Shown: positions 8,099 to 19,609, numbered from the stretch's first letter. The stretch is DNA of 38,911 nt from Mnemiopsis leidyi (GCA_000226015.1 JH153388.1:45463-84373), one strand, 5' to 3'. Numbers and translations: made by a program. The notes: generated by a model from the letters alone, not told the origin.

Positions 8099-11000
8099 TT
8101 ATAACCAACATATGCCTTGATCGTCAGCTGTAGCCCCTCCCCTAGTCATTTCGAATTTTTGCGGAGGAGGCGGGACCGGAGGGGGATCATCTCTGACCGC
8201 ATTGCGGTAGCTCGTTCTACCGCGCCTAGGGGCAGGGCCATCAACGTCCTCGCTGAAAAAGTAGACATTGCGGAAACAGGAAAGGTGAGTTTGGGAAGTC
8301 AGGGGGAAGGGATAGTTCAAAAGTAGGAAATTGGAAAGCTGACATCAGTGTAGGCTAAGGAACCAGGTGACCTAAGACATGTTAAAATCTGAGCGTCCAA
8401 AGGTTGAGTCGGAACTGAGTCAAAAATAAACGGACCGGATAAAATTTAGAATCAAAATCAAAATTACATTTACTTACCTCAGCACGGAACTGTCTCCATC
8501 AGGCAGTGATTCCGCAGAGGATATATGGAGGGGACTGGAGCAGACTCTAGCTGGCGCCAGGGAGTCTGTGTAGGAGCTGGCTGGGGGAGTTACCGGCCGT
8601 CGTAACTCCTGGTTCGCCTGGGTTATGTGAGACGATTGATACCACGTTGATAAATCAGAATATATTTTGAGGGACGAGATATGAAATCATGTACTTGGGG
8701 TAAAGCAGAAAGGAAAGGTTTCACACAGGTAGAACTTTGAATGAACAAAAGTAGCAGAAATGCACTGAAAACTTCCCGAACCTTCTCTACTTTTGCACGT
8801 CTAGCCTCGTATCTATGTTGCCTAGCAACCTGGTGTCTACTAGGGGGGCGAGCATTGAACGTTGTGGTTTGTTGTTGGGGACTGAAGTTTGGGGATTTCG
8901 GGTCTTCCTGACTGTACGCAGGGTCGAGTTGCGGGTCGTAATCAGAAGGGTAGGAGGGGCGGGTTGGCGGGTTTTCTGTGTAGTTAAGAGGGTATCCGGT
9001 CGGAGTTTGGTGATCAGGATTGTAGATGAGCGGTGCTTTCTGCGAGTCCTCGTGCTGTGGGTGTTAGGTCGTTCAAATTTACTAAAAAATTCTAGGGTTT
9101 AACGTTATAGGGTTAAATCTTTAAGGGTTCATTGATCAACGTGATAATTATGGCCGTGAACTTAGATTATCAAAGGATAAATAATCGAACTTTCTGCTTA
9201 ACATATCAAACAACTTCACAAAAGTGGTTACCTGTACTCCGTATCTGTCAGGACTGATGACGGGGGCTGGAGCGAACTGTCCGGGGGGAGGTAAGTCTAG
9301 AGGAGGAGGAACACCCCTTCTCGAGGATCTCAGATGAGACATATTGTTATCGAAGAGGGGCGGGATGTCTGGCGAGGGGAGCTCCGTCATGTGGCCGTTA
9401 AGCTGCTGACCGCGCGGTGAAACGTCGCGTGGATCACGTGACATATCACGTGATAAGTCAGGACCTTCCCGGTAGGGTATCTGATAAGAGTGTTCAGACC
9501 TCCCAGAGGGGTAACCCTGACTGGGAAGAGCTGGAGAACGCGGGTTGGAGTTCGGTACTCGCTTTCCAGGTTGGGAAGGGTCAGGACCCTGAAGGTAAGG
9601 GCCCTGGTTGTGAGGGTAAGGGCCCTGGTTGTGAGGATAAGGGCCCTGGTTGTGAAGGTAAGGGCCCTGGTTGGGGGCCGGATAAGGGCCCTGGTTGGGG
9701 GCCGGATAAGCGCCCTGGTTGGGGGCAGGATAGGAGGGCTGCCGCGAGAACTCTCTGGCGCTGGGACTCCGCACTGTTGGGGAAGTCATATCTCCTGAAA
9801 TTTGTTGAAAAGTTTGGACGTTGAATATTATTTGTGCAATTGAAAATATATTTTGGAGTTGAACGCAAAACTAGGGTTACTACTGCGCACACTCCTCCTA
9901 CCTTGTTGTCTCATGTCTCGTCGAGACCTGTTGGATGCGACACTAGCCCTGCCAGGGGAGGCAGGATCGGTCTCTCTGTCTGGTGCTCGTTGTTGGAGAG
10001 GGGGCGAGAGAGGTCCAGGTGAGTGAGGCCCGCTGTCTCGGTGTCCACTGTAAAGACACATTGTCGCATATTGGGGAGGCATGTCCCCCCCCCCCCTTTT
10101 ATTGGGGCGGGGGGGTTTCATGAACCCCACAAAGGTTAAATATATATTTTACTGAAGATTTATAGAACTGACATGCATGTCTAGAACTTATTCATTACAA
10201 AAACCCGTACAAAAATCACAGTATTTTAGGGTTCACCGACCCCAATTTAACCCTCCCCAGTAAATCCTACCTGTTACCACGACTCGTGTTAGCAGATCCT
10301 CTCCTATTATGTTGAGGTTCTGGGTCCCTCCGCTGAGCCGAAGAATCCTGCTCTCTCGGATCACGTGACTTTGAGAGGGATCTCTCGCTGTGTCTATGTG
10401 CGGATCCCGGTCCCGAGCTGAAATCACTGATTAGTTGGGATGAGCAGGGGACAAAAAGAATAGAGAACAATATTCGTGGAGATGTATAACATGTTAGATC
10501 AAATATACGACACCTCCCCACTAATATCGTTATCTATAATTTACAAATTACCTCCTTCCTTAAAAGATTAACGATGTACTTGTGGATCGAAATAGCATTT
10601 ACCAACTTTCCAGCAAACATAGACCTCGGTTTACCTGTATGCAGTATCATCGCTCACGTTCTTAGACTTGACACTGGACTTGGACTCGTTCCGATATTTG
10701 TCGGACGGGCGGTGAGGATCTCCTCCGTTTCGGTAGTGCAACTTCCCACCTGGCGTGATGGTCAGGTAAAAAAACGTTCACTTCGGATACATATGTGAAC
10801 TGTGTACTGGATATCTTGACCTTTTTATCAAAAATCTGGAATTAGTCCAAGGTGGCAATTTCATAAATCATACTTCATAGTTCTATTCAAGCATGAATTA
10901 CCATTTACCAGCAAAATATACCAAATTTTACTGTAAGTCAACCAAAAGATATCATGTCATCATCACGAAAGAATCATAACAAATGTTTCAATGAATTATC

Positions 11001-11226
11001 TTGAACAAGTAAATAATCGAAATTTTTAGAAATGAAAACTTTTGTTCCATCCTTGCGTCTTTAAAAATTTTCAGTGATTGAAACATTGTGCGATTTGCAA
11101 TTCACAAAACATGCTACCTCCACAGGGAACAAGCTCAAAAGAATCTCGTCCAGGATTTATAACTACATGAGGCCGGACTACTTCTTCGTGTAATTCTATG
11201 AAATGCAGCCGATAGATGTTATACAT
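8099..11226 (-). CDS. Eight-exon gene for a proline/serine-rich disordered protein
   Basis: Not a family I recognise. Exons: 11226-11118, 10749-10635, 10417-10271, 10047-9902, 9794-9232, 9054-8830, 8617-8478 and 8252-8099. Each has AG/GT borders and all phases fit, giving 1599 nt, 532 aa. The first exon (MYNIYRLHFIELHEE...) is the least certain; the gene may extend upstream. Residues about 40-170 are Arg/Ser-rich (GSAHRHSERSLSKSRD). Exon 5 holds a Pro/Gln repeat of the kind NQGPYPHNQGPYPH. The C-terminus has PPPVPPPP and ends DDQGICWL. No membrane segment or signal peptide is visible. The composition suggests a scaffold or a cytoplasmic tail with SH3/WW-binding proline motifs; that is inference. 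It starts only about 130 bases past the cytochrome b561 stop on the same strand. Confidence 0.65.
9595..9735. repeat. Coding tandem repeat in the disordered-protein gene
   Basis: About seven imperfect copies of GGTAAGGGCCCTGGTTGTGA and variants (18-24 bp), encoding NQGPYPH / NQGPYPAP on the minus strand. Unit lengths are multiples of three, so frame is kept. This also keeps other frames open, which explains the spurious overlapping reading frames. Confidence 0.8.
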
Positions 11227-11352
11227 TCGGTGCGTAAGAATACAAATCAGTGGAGATACAATCTAGTGGAGATACAATCTAAATGATGCTGGAAGTAAAA
11301 GATGCTGCTGATCAGTAAACTAGTCCAAATCTTCAAGACCAACACTGACGAA

Positions 11353-14128
11353 TTAAGCTGGTGCAACAGAAGCAGTAGAACCGTAAAGCAAACCTTCTAA
11401 TGAGTCGGTAGAACTGGAGCCAGGTTTGCGAGACCGCCTAGACACGGCAATACAGAGGATTATAACAAAGACTAGGACCGCAGAACCAGCCATCAGGTTG
11501 AGAAGAGAGTTCTCGAAGTCTAAACCTTTGTCAGGGGATCGTACTACACCTAGATACTCCTGCAGAGATGGGGTGTTGTTAGGGTGTTGTTAGGGTGTTG
11601 TTAGGGTGTTGTTAGGGGTGTTGTTAGGGGTATTGTTAGGGGTGTTGTTAGGGTGTTGTTAGGGGTGTTGTTAGGTGTGCTGTTAGGGGCGTTGTTAGGG
11701 GTGTTGTTAGGGGTGTTGTTAGGGGTGTTGTTAGGGGTATTGTTAGGGGTATGTTAGGGTGTTGTTAGGGAGTTGTTAGGGNNNNNNNNNNNNNNNNNNN
11801 NNNNNNNNNNNNNNNNNNNNNNNNNNNNNNNNNNNNNNNNNNNNNNNNNNNNNNNNNNNNNNNNNNNNNNNNNNNNNNNNNNNNNNNNNNNNNNNNNNNN
11901 NNNNNNNNNNNNNNNNNNNNNNNNNNNNNNNNNNNNNNNNNNNNNNNNNNNNNNNNNNNNNNNNNNNNNNNNNNNNNNNNNNNNNNNNNNNNNNNNNNNN
12001 NNNNNNNNNNNNNNNNNNNNNNNNNNNNNNNNNNNNNNNNNTGTTAGGGGTGTTGTTAGGGGTGTTGTTAGGAGTGTTGTTAGGGGTGCTGTTAGGGGTG
12101 TTGTTAGGGGAGTTGTTAGGAGTGTTGTTAGGGTGCTGTTAGGGTGTTGTTAGGGGAGTTGTTAGGGGTGTTGTTAGGGGAGTTGTTAGGGTTGTTGTTA
12201 GGGGTGTTGTTAGGGGTGTTGTTAGTTTTGAATGTACTTTGTTAGATCTAAATGTACTTAAAGGTACTTAAATGAATTAGCGTTCAATGTGCTGTAGAAA
12301 GTTTTCCCGTCAAGGATTTGTTATAGGAAACATTTCGTTGCGAAGCCAGTGTGCTTTGATTGCTGTGGTTAAAGCGTTAACATAAGATTACGGTTAAATG
12401 ATTCAAGATGATCGTTAATGAAATTGCAGCTGTCTATATCTGGCACTGCTTCAAAATTGCTTAAAGTCGAGATTAGAGAATGAGCTAGTTGCTTCATTGC
12501 TGCACACAGTTTCACTTTCAAAACAAACTGAATTTCTTTTTTATGAGGCATTCCATTTGGCAGAGCTAAATTCTTAATCATCCAATGTGAACATTGATCA
12601 CGGGAGATCGCAAAAAAGCAGGAGCTGGTATTATACTATGTTTCTTGGCTCACTATAGCTGGTTCAGCATCAACTAACGGAAAGAGGTTTCTTCCTTTTG
12701 GAGGGGTTACCACTGTATATACCCGGAATTATATTCTTCTGTGTGAGTATTATGTGTCTTTTAGAGGTGATGAGAATACATCAGTGATCGGGAGAAAATT
12801 ATTCCAATTCCAGAAAATGGGGAATTGTTCTCAAGAAAATGGAGAGAGGCAGTCAATGTTCTGTTGACAAAAAATGGAGATCAAAACTTGACATAGAAAG
12901 GTTTGTGTATATTCTAGCTGACACTAGAGGCAGCTAATCAAACTTTAATTTACCAACCTTGAGGTTAACCACACCACTAATCACACAAACAGCAGCAAGT
13001 AACAACACAGCAGTTCCCATGGCAACGTGGTTAGGAACGTAGTTCATCCGAGATTTAAGAGAGGCGCCTGAGGAGAATGAAGTTAAAACCAATCTACGAT
13101 TTGTTCGAAAACTTAATTTGTTCCTTCAGTAACTTTAACTCTTGCTACCATAGTAACACTGTTACTCTTGTTACCATATCTACGCTTGTTACTATGTAAA
13201 GAGAAACAACAAGTAAAATTCCCACCTTTACAACATGATTGAAGGACAATACACCCTCCCATGAATTGTATGATAATCATAAAGAGAAGAAGTAAACCAC
13301 ACCAGCTGTGTAGTGAGTACAGATGAGATTTCTGAAAGGGAGAGTATGGGTAGTCACTAATGGTTACCAAATACTACTGGTTACCTATTGTTACAAATAG
13401 TTACTAGTCTTAACCTTATGCTCTTTTTATCGAAAACTTTTTAAAATATTACAGCAATTAAAATTCATCAATGATTAATGAATATACTAACACACTAAAA
13501 TAAACTTCGGTTACTAAAGGAGTATGGATTACCGATGGTTACTAGTGGTTACCAATAGGAACTTAACTCACGAACATTGTTTTTAGACTTGTAACTGACA
13601 ATTAGGATGAGTCCAGCTATCCCGAACAGCAGAGACAGAGTGTTGAAGATGGAGTGGGTGATCTTGGCGCAGCGGCGCGAGCTGGGACACACGCGCACCA
13701 GAGTGATACCTTGTGCCATGAGGTAGGTGAAAGCGAACATCATCACTATGCCATGGAGGTATACCCTGCAAGAGGTAGGTTACTTGGAGATTTCAGATTT
13801 TCAGGTTTTTACAGATTTGGAGAGTATCTTTGAGAAGTCATGATTTGCTGTATCGTATTTTTCAGAAGTCATAATTTGCTGTACCTTTTTTTTCAGAGGT
13901 CATAATTTGCTGTATCGTGTAATAGCGTTTCTCGAGATTGATCGGTGAAATTATTATTAAATGTTTTTCAAATCATTATTACATTGACTATAGAAATTAA
14001 ACTCACATCATGTTATCCCCTGTGAAGTTGTCAGTGTGCAAAGAGAGGAGCCAGTATATCATTATAGCGGTGGGGATCGTGACAATCACCTCGAACATGA
14101 GAAACAAACATACCCTCTTGAATGACAT
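11353..14128 (-). CDS. Cytochrome b561 family transmembrane electron carrier
   Basis: Five coding exons: 14128-14007, 13765-13576, 13331-13226, 13067-12958 and 11559-11353; 735 nt, 244 aa. The family moves electrons across membranes, usually from ascorbate, through two b haems. Six membrane segments are visible. Haem-ligand histidines are H45 (VYLHGIVM), H78 (KITHSIF), H112 (YSLHSWCG) and H153 (VPNHVAMG). LYSLHSWCG is a strong family signature. The length is normal for CYB561. The start ATG lies in an exon preceded by a good acceptor near 14151, implying an upstream non-coding exon. Exon 2 must use the weaker donor GTTCGT rather than the GTGAGT four bases downstream to stay in frame, and exon 4 uses GTTGGT. 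The C-tail is short and Ser-rich. Whether it is the ascorbate reductase or the ferric-reductase branch cannot be told. Confidence 0.88.
11571..12226. repeat. Degenerate GGGTGTTGTTA minisatellite with internal gap
   Basis: Head-to-tail 12-13-base units, mostly GGGTGTTGTTAG or GGGGTGTTGTTAG, fill intron 4 of the cytochrome b561 gene on both sides of the N run. Units contain TTAGGG, the animal telomere hexamer, as part of a longer motif. On the transcribed strand the array is C/A-rich and ends 11 bases before the exon 5 acceptor, where it forms part of the pyrimidine tract. Confidence 0.9.
11782..12041. other. Assembly gap (260 N)
   Basis: An N run inside the G-rich minisatellite. The true array length is unknown. 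An open frame read across it is meaningless. Confidence 0.99.
13832..13917. repeat. Three tandem copies of a ~32-bp unit
   Basis: The units read roughly CAGAAGTCATAATTTGCTGT plus a T-rich spacer. They lie in intron 1 of the cytochrome b561 gene. Confidence 0.75.
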
Positions 14129-14274
14129 ATCTGGGTTGTCAGAGGACTTCTTTTGGGAATGTTGGAGTTAGATTTGTTGAGAAGGAGGAAAATATTTTAC
14201 AAAGTAGGGCTTAGTAACAAAGTAGGACAAGCTAACGAAGTATGGCAAGGTAAATAATGGTGGTTTAACGATTT

Positions 14275-14347
14275 ATTTCAACCGGATGATGCACAAACTT
14301 TTCAACCGGATGATGCACAAACTTTTCAACCGGATGATGCACAAACG
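14275..14347. repeat. Tandem repeat, three copies of 24 bp
   Basis: Perfect copies of ACTTTTCAACCGGATGATGC plus four bases; the third copy diverges at its end. Non-coding. Confidence 0.9.
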
Positions 14348-14953
14348 TTTGATTGCGAAAAGAAGCGGTAATGATCCTTTTAGGTACAAATAACCACGAC
14401 AGGGGGCTGAACAAGAGAATACATTTCGAGACCCAATTTGGAATAAATACACCCTACAGGTTTTATGGGTTATTGTTTGATGATATTTCTAATCTGAAGT
14501 CGAAGTTGGAAGTACAGTTGTAAAGTAAGTGCCGCCAGACTTACTAATTACCAAACCAAGTAGCCACTTTTTTGCACAATCTTCATACGTTTACGTTTTA
14601 CGAAACGGCAACTTAATACCGAAATTCAAAAATTTATAATTTGACCCGAGAGGGCAAGTTTTCGCCGAGATGCAATGAAGAAAAATAAATGAGTCTGCTG
14701 ATTTCCGATTAAAATGTAGGGCTGAACAGATAACAACAACAAGAGAACATAAGCTGCCCTGCCCTTGGGATCAGTGTCTGTTTTGCAGTGAAATCATCCA
14801 GCATTAAATCGGAACTAGAACATAGAATTAAATTAGAAAATTGACACGTCACTCCCTAAAGGGGAAACTGCCACCGAAATAGAAGACGAGGAATTAGAAA
14901 TGGATGTGTCTAGAAGAAGCTGGTGATGTGATCAAATATCCATGTTAGTCATC

Positions 14954-14981
14954 GTGTGTGTGTGTGTGTGTGTGTGTGTGT
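14954..14981. repeat. (TG)n microsatellite
   Basis: About 14 uninterrupted TG units. Confidence 0.95.
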
Positions 14982-16486
14982 TCGTGTAGTATGTTCCAAT
15001 AATCTTATTAGTGGCAAAGGTCATGGTATTGTATGACCGGGACATTGAATGGGCTACAAGATCATAGAGTGACTGATGAGCTCAGAAGAATCTTAAACAC
15101 GTCGTCTGAAATTCCAATAGCTCTGCAGGTAAAAAATGAAGACGCTAAAGAATTGGCACATACTGCTATAGGAGTATGGGATTTATAACATCTTATGTTT
15201 AAGTGGTCGCATCTAAGTAAAAGATTAAAAGGTTTATCGACAAATTTTTTGCTTTAATGGGTCTCCATTCTTAACTCTGTAAAATGGGGAGATATACCCG
15301 TTTAATCAAACAAAATATGTAAGTAGTTTGAATAACTGTTGCCCTGCTTTCTCTGCAAATTGCTGAAGACAGTGATTATTTAGTTACCAATTATATATTT
15401 TCGTAATCGAATTTTGAAAAAAATTGAAGGCTAGCTTACTGCTACTGAAACTGGATAATAAACTAAACGATTGGATTACTAAACAAAGAAAACCAACAAC
15501 ATAAAAACAAGACAGCCCTCAAAAACTGCAAACTCTGGACACTACGCTGTCTCTACTTTCATGTGAATACGATCAGGAGAATCTTTCATGCATGTACAAA
15601 TAGCCTGTAATGAGGAGAGTAGCATGTCAAGATTATGTAATCTTTGTCGTCCAATACTGCGTCATGGCATGTTGATGTATTTAGAAGGGGGGGAGGTAAC
15701 TGGCAATAAACAAGCATGTATCGGTAGGAGTATTCACTAAGTGAATGTCCAACTTGTAACACGGTTTTACAAACTACGATTGTATCACTTAAACAAAAAA
15801 ACAGAAGTAAAATCGCCTGTACAGAAGAAAAGTAAACTTAGTTTAAGTCCCCTGCTACCTATCAACAGAACAAAACGAACAAGCTAATGACACGGGAAGA
15901 CTGGAATTTTAATTTAAAACGCCACATAAAACTTTGTAAACAAATACTTAGACATTAGCACTTCAGTGCGTGTGTTTGTGTGTTATGAAATAGAAGCCCG
16001 ACACTGAAAATGTCCCTTGTGTCGAGTTACATGTTCAGGTGCGTGACGTAACGGCTAATAATGGAACAAGGGACGACAAGGACTGACTTTTCTAGCAGAC
16101 GCAGATAACTAGGATTAAATCTTCCAGTTCATAGAGATTAGGTAACTCCCAGAGTCTCTATTCCTAATCAAATTTTAGAAATTGACTAGACAGAGTTAAC
16201 ATTAAACATTTGATTGAATGCTGCTTCATGGACACTGTACGACTTCTCTTTTCACAGTACACTTCTACAGTCTACAAGAACAACTAAAAATCTGAAAAAA
16301 AAGCCCGCGATCAATGAAAAAAGCAATCAAAATATCCAATTTAAAACCGCATTTTAATTGCCATAAACACCCGTCGCCACAATCCCCGCTCCTTAGATCA
16401 CCTCTGGACATCCGACAAATTTGACTAGACTAACCTTTCGCAGTTTTAGGGGGAAGGTCAAAACAAGCTGCTCGGTAATTAAACAT

Positions 16487-16547
16487 CACGTGACACTTGA
16501 CAGATAGCACGTGACACATTGCACGTGGCACACTGCATTTGCACGTG
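16487..16547. promoter_or_regulatory. Cluster of four CACGTG E-boxes
   Basis: CACGTG occurs at 16487, 16508, 16522 and 16542. It is the canonical palindromic site for bHLH-zipper factors (Myc/MITF/USF type). Spacing of 14-21 bases is regular enough to suggest a functional cluster or a short degenerate repeat. No gene start has been tied to it. Confidence 0.35.
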
Positions 16548-16685
16548 CAAGCATTAACGACTGTCCGATAAAACGACTCAACATCTGTCAGCCTTCATTC
16601 TTACATTTGGGGAGTAAATAAAGAGTAACTTACTTCTCAACTACACGGTACGTACGTTTTGGTACGTTTTGGAGAGTTTGGCAGT

Positions 16686-17045
16686 TCATGCACGGGACAA
16701 CTGCATCGTGTGCGTCCTCCCCCAGCTTAGCAGTGAGTTGTCGTTTTGCGGAGTGTATCCCGGAACTGGTGGAGTGTCTGGGTATTGCTCCAAGAAACGA
16801 CCAAGACCAGCCTTGAAGCTCCCGAGACTACGGAGTTCAGGTGGTAAAAGATTGAATAGCTGAGCTGCTCTAACTCTCAAGGTGCTGTCGTAATCTGATC
16901 TTACTGACAGTTGGGCGCTCTTGCTCACAGCTGGGATTTCTGCTTTCAAACCATGCCTCTGGTGCATTTTAAAGGTGAACCCAACGTCGTTCGGAGCTTC
17001 CTCTTGCAGAATCTTCCACACATGATTCATGAATGATACGGACAC
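16686..17045 (-). pseudogene. 3'-terminal remnant of a non-LTR retrotransposon ORF2
   Basis: The minus-strand frame ends with the typical C-terminus of LINE reverse-transcriptase polyproteins: VRAAQLFNLLPPELRSLGSF, then GLGRFLEQYPDTPPVPGY. This matches the F/W-N-x-LP-x-x-(V/L)R...FK..LD.FL..(V/I)PD.P..PGY pattern common in CR1/Jockey/Penelope-neighbour elements. Only about 115 codons remain; no reverse-transcriptase YADD box is present. It is interrupted upstream by an ACT microsatellite. It is a 5'-truncated dead copy, as usual for LINE insertions. Confidence 0.7.
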
Positions 17046-17140
17046 TACTACTACTACACTACTACTACTAGTACTACTAGTACTAACTTAAACTACACTA
17101 CTACACAATACACGGACACTACTACTACTACACTACTTCT
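17041..17140. repeat. (ACT)n microsatellite, interrupted
   Basis: Runs of ACT/ACTACTAG triplets next to the LINE remnant. Confidence 0.85.
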
Positions 17141-18010
17141 GTACTATTACACTGAAAATCGTGTTGCTAATTAATTATTCTTCAAGTACAGCTTTATTTT
17201 AATCATGACAGAACTATTCTAGTAGTGCTTGTGAGTGGTGAAACTCTGAGAAAAACGCAGAATAAAAAGCAGTGGAACTCCTATTTTATGTGAAACTCTA
17301 TAGAGACTTGGAGAAATGCAGCATAAAGCGGTGGTCAGATTTTTACAGAAGCTGTTGATCTGTCACGATCACGTTTCAGAGTCTAGTAATTTCAAGCAAA
17401 TTAAATAAACCACTGTGACGTATCGGTTCTGCATAGTCAGAATAAAACCGCCTGGGGAAAAGATTTTTGATTGATTGGAAACCTTGGTCACGTTGCTCAG
17501 AGACCAGAGCTGTCAGAAGAATGAAAAAATGTCAGATCGAAATTGGTACCAAAAAATAACGTGCTATGTCTACTTCTCGTGACATTTTTTAAAATCGGAA
17601 CAATGAAAATGTTCATGTACATCAGCTTGAACAGACCAGAATTTGGCTGCAATGATGACCAGTTATTAATTAATTATGGAATCGTCCGAATCGAGGATAA
17701 GAGTAGAATCAACTATCTAAACGATTAAGTCTGGAAATATGAAACAACCCTGACGTATGAGGGATAACTTTCAACATACGTGCACCCGAGCACAAACAAA
17801 ATGTATAAATAATCTAAATTACATACAAACGTGAAAGGAGAGGAATTTAAGAAAAATCAGGCAGAATTGCACATTGAACGGTTAAGAGCGACCTCGAGTA
17901 CCGTGTTGGCCGGTAGGGGCCTAAAACTACAATAACAATTAACACATACCTATATTTACACTGAACACTGACAAAGCGATAGGAAGTAGAAATGATCATT
18001 CGAGTCTGAG
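17141..18010. other. Spacer, no gene supported
   Basis: A+T-rich. A minus-strand ATAG|GTATGT donor-like site at about 17947, just downstream of the CCAAT block on that strand, could end a non-coding first exon of the cytochrome b561 gene. This is conjecture. Confidence 0.3.
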
Positions 18011-18024
18011 GCGCGCACTCAAAT

Positions 18025-18185
18025 ATCACGTGGGCGGCACGTTACCATGCACCTCATTATTTGGTGCGCGCTGATTGGCTAGGTGATTGCGTGGCGTGAT
18101 TGGTTAAATTGGTCTGATTGGTTGCTATGAAAAGGTGGGCGTGTATACAGTATAGCGTGTCGCGTGACTTGGTAAGGAGAGGCAG
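18025..18185 (-). promoter_or_regulatory. Promoter-like block with four CCAAT boxes
   Basis: ATTGG (CCAAT on the minus strand) occurs at 18074, 18099, 18108 and 18117, in a locally G+C-rich stretch with a CACGTG near 18027 and GGGCGG/GGGCGTG boxes. This density is typical of animal housekeeping promoters bound by NF-Y. The orientation suits a minus-strand gene, so it may drive cytochrome b561 through a non-coding first exon, or be bidirectional. Confidence 0.45.
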
Positions 18186-18189
18186 TTAG

Positions 18190-19600
18190 CTGTTAGTATG
18201 GTTTAATGTAATGGAAGAACTTTCAGATGAGAGACTTATTGTTCTGATGGCATTATAAATGAGGCGATTATTGCTTTTTGCCGACCACTGTCCACTAGAC
18301 GGTGACAATGACAGACAATTTCCATGGCAACACGACACGAACTAAAAGCTTAAACTTAACCTAATGAAAGTGTAACAGAAACTTATTCTATGTGCAATTA
18401 CATGTATTGTTAGAGCATACATCGAACTAATGAATGTATATACGTTACAAAGCACATAACTATGTATTGCACAGCAAGTTGTCTACAAGTACATGAACGA
18501 TAGGCCACTGTTTAACATAATTAAGTAATTAAATCCATAATAATAATTAAATTCATTATCGAATCTCACACAATTCTCACACACAGAAACTTAAAAGCTT
18601 TGCAATAATCAAAAACTAGAAATGAGACGAAGATAAAATATCAGTATTAATTCCACTACTTACATCACTCAACAAGCGCAGATAAAGTGCCCGTGAAATA
18701 AGTTTAATTTCAAATTCGGCGGGACCTTGACACCTTCAAATGAGGTAACCCAAGCTGGCAAGCTTGAGCAGGAAACGTTAAGTCACACATCTAATCGTGA
18801 TTAGAAACTTAGGCGGCTTGCTGACTTCAACTTTCAAGACTTCATTTACATTAAAATTTAGATGAAACTTCTTGTTTTAAAGCAGGATCCTGTCATACAA
18901 CCACAATTAATCTGTCAAAATGATAATTAAAATCTTGACTTCAGTGAGCATGGGTTAAGTACGCGGTACGTGGCTTCTAAATAATAAAAGTTTGATGTTA
19001 TAAACACGATGGATATGCAGTCAGATATTCATATGATACAATCACGAATGCAATAAAGCAAGTGACAGAAGAATAATATAATCTAGGAGCGAAGTTACAA
19101 AAACATGTAGAGCTGGATGACAAAGTGGGCCCCGTGTAATCTGAGAACAACTCTCTAGGGCGACTAGCTCCCGCTGCATCATGAAATTTAAATGTTAACA
19201 GATAAAGACGTGTTTGTAATAATGGTAACCACGGTGACGTCACTAGAACATAATATGCCTTGAGCTGTTTGTGATATTTCGTTCTTTAATGTAAAAGCCA
19301 GGTTGTTTAAAGGCAAAGTTTTGTTATCATCGACAACGTCACAACATTAGCTAAGAACAAAGCCAAGGCAAATTTGTACTGGCCCTTAAATAGATAAGAA
19401 TTATCTCGCAGTTTTATCTTGTTTGTAATAAAATATAAATCAGGTTACCTGTACACTCCTATCATTAGTAAAGTTGGCCATACTAAGTAAAAGCAGCTGA
19501 CCGCAATAGCATATCAAAGCATAACAGGTTATTTATAGATGATTAGTAGTCATGGAAAAGTGTGCAGTTTAGTTAGATGTACAATAGAACAACAACACAT
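18190..19600. other. Spacer, no gene supported
   Basis: A plus-strand ATG at about 18211 opens a 15-codon frame (MEELSDERLIVLMAL) and stops. It sits just past the CCAAT block and resembles the start of a real protein, but nothing in frame continues. Otherwise A+T-rich with no recognisable gene. Confidence 0.35.
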
Positions 19601-19609
19601 TGTATAACT

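Larger units (their letters stand above)
14151..16620. other. 5' region of cytochrome b561, no coding seen
   Basis: Probably 5'UTR intron or spacer. It contains the two tandem repeats listed separately and, at 16487-16547, four CACGTG E-box palindromes within 61 bp. No tRNA, rRNA or protein gene was recognised. Confidence 0.4.

Noticed and set aside
8117-8326. Plus-strand frame ending near a GTGAGT that looks like a donor
   Set aside because: The minus-strand reading has a good acceptor, correct phase with the neighbouring exon and a sensible C-terminus; the plus reading has no partner exons.
9417-9892. Overlapping Gly/Pro-rich frames on both strands
   Set aside because: Shadows of the repeat-bearing exon of the disordered-protein gene; only the frame with matching splice phases was kept.
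11773-12153. Open frame across the N run
   Set aside because: Assembly gap plus G-rich repeat; meaningless.
12369-12581. 70-codon minus-strand frame in cytochrome b561 intron 4
   Set aside because: No splice borders in phase and no family resemblance; intron 4 splices cleanly without it.
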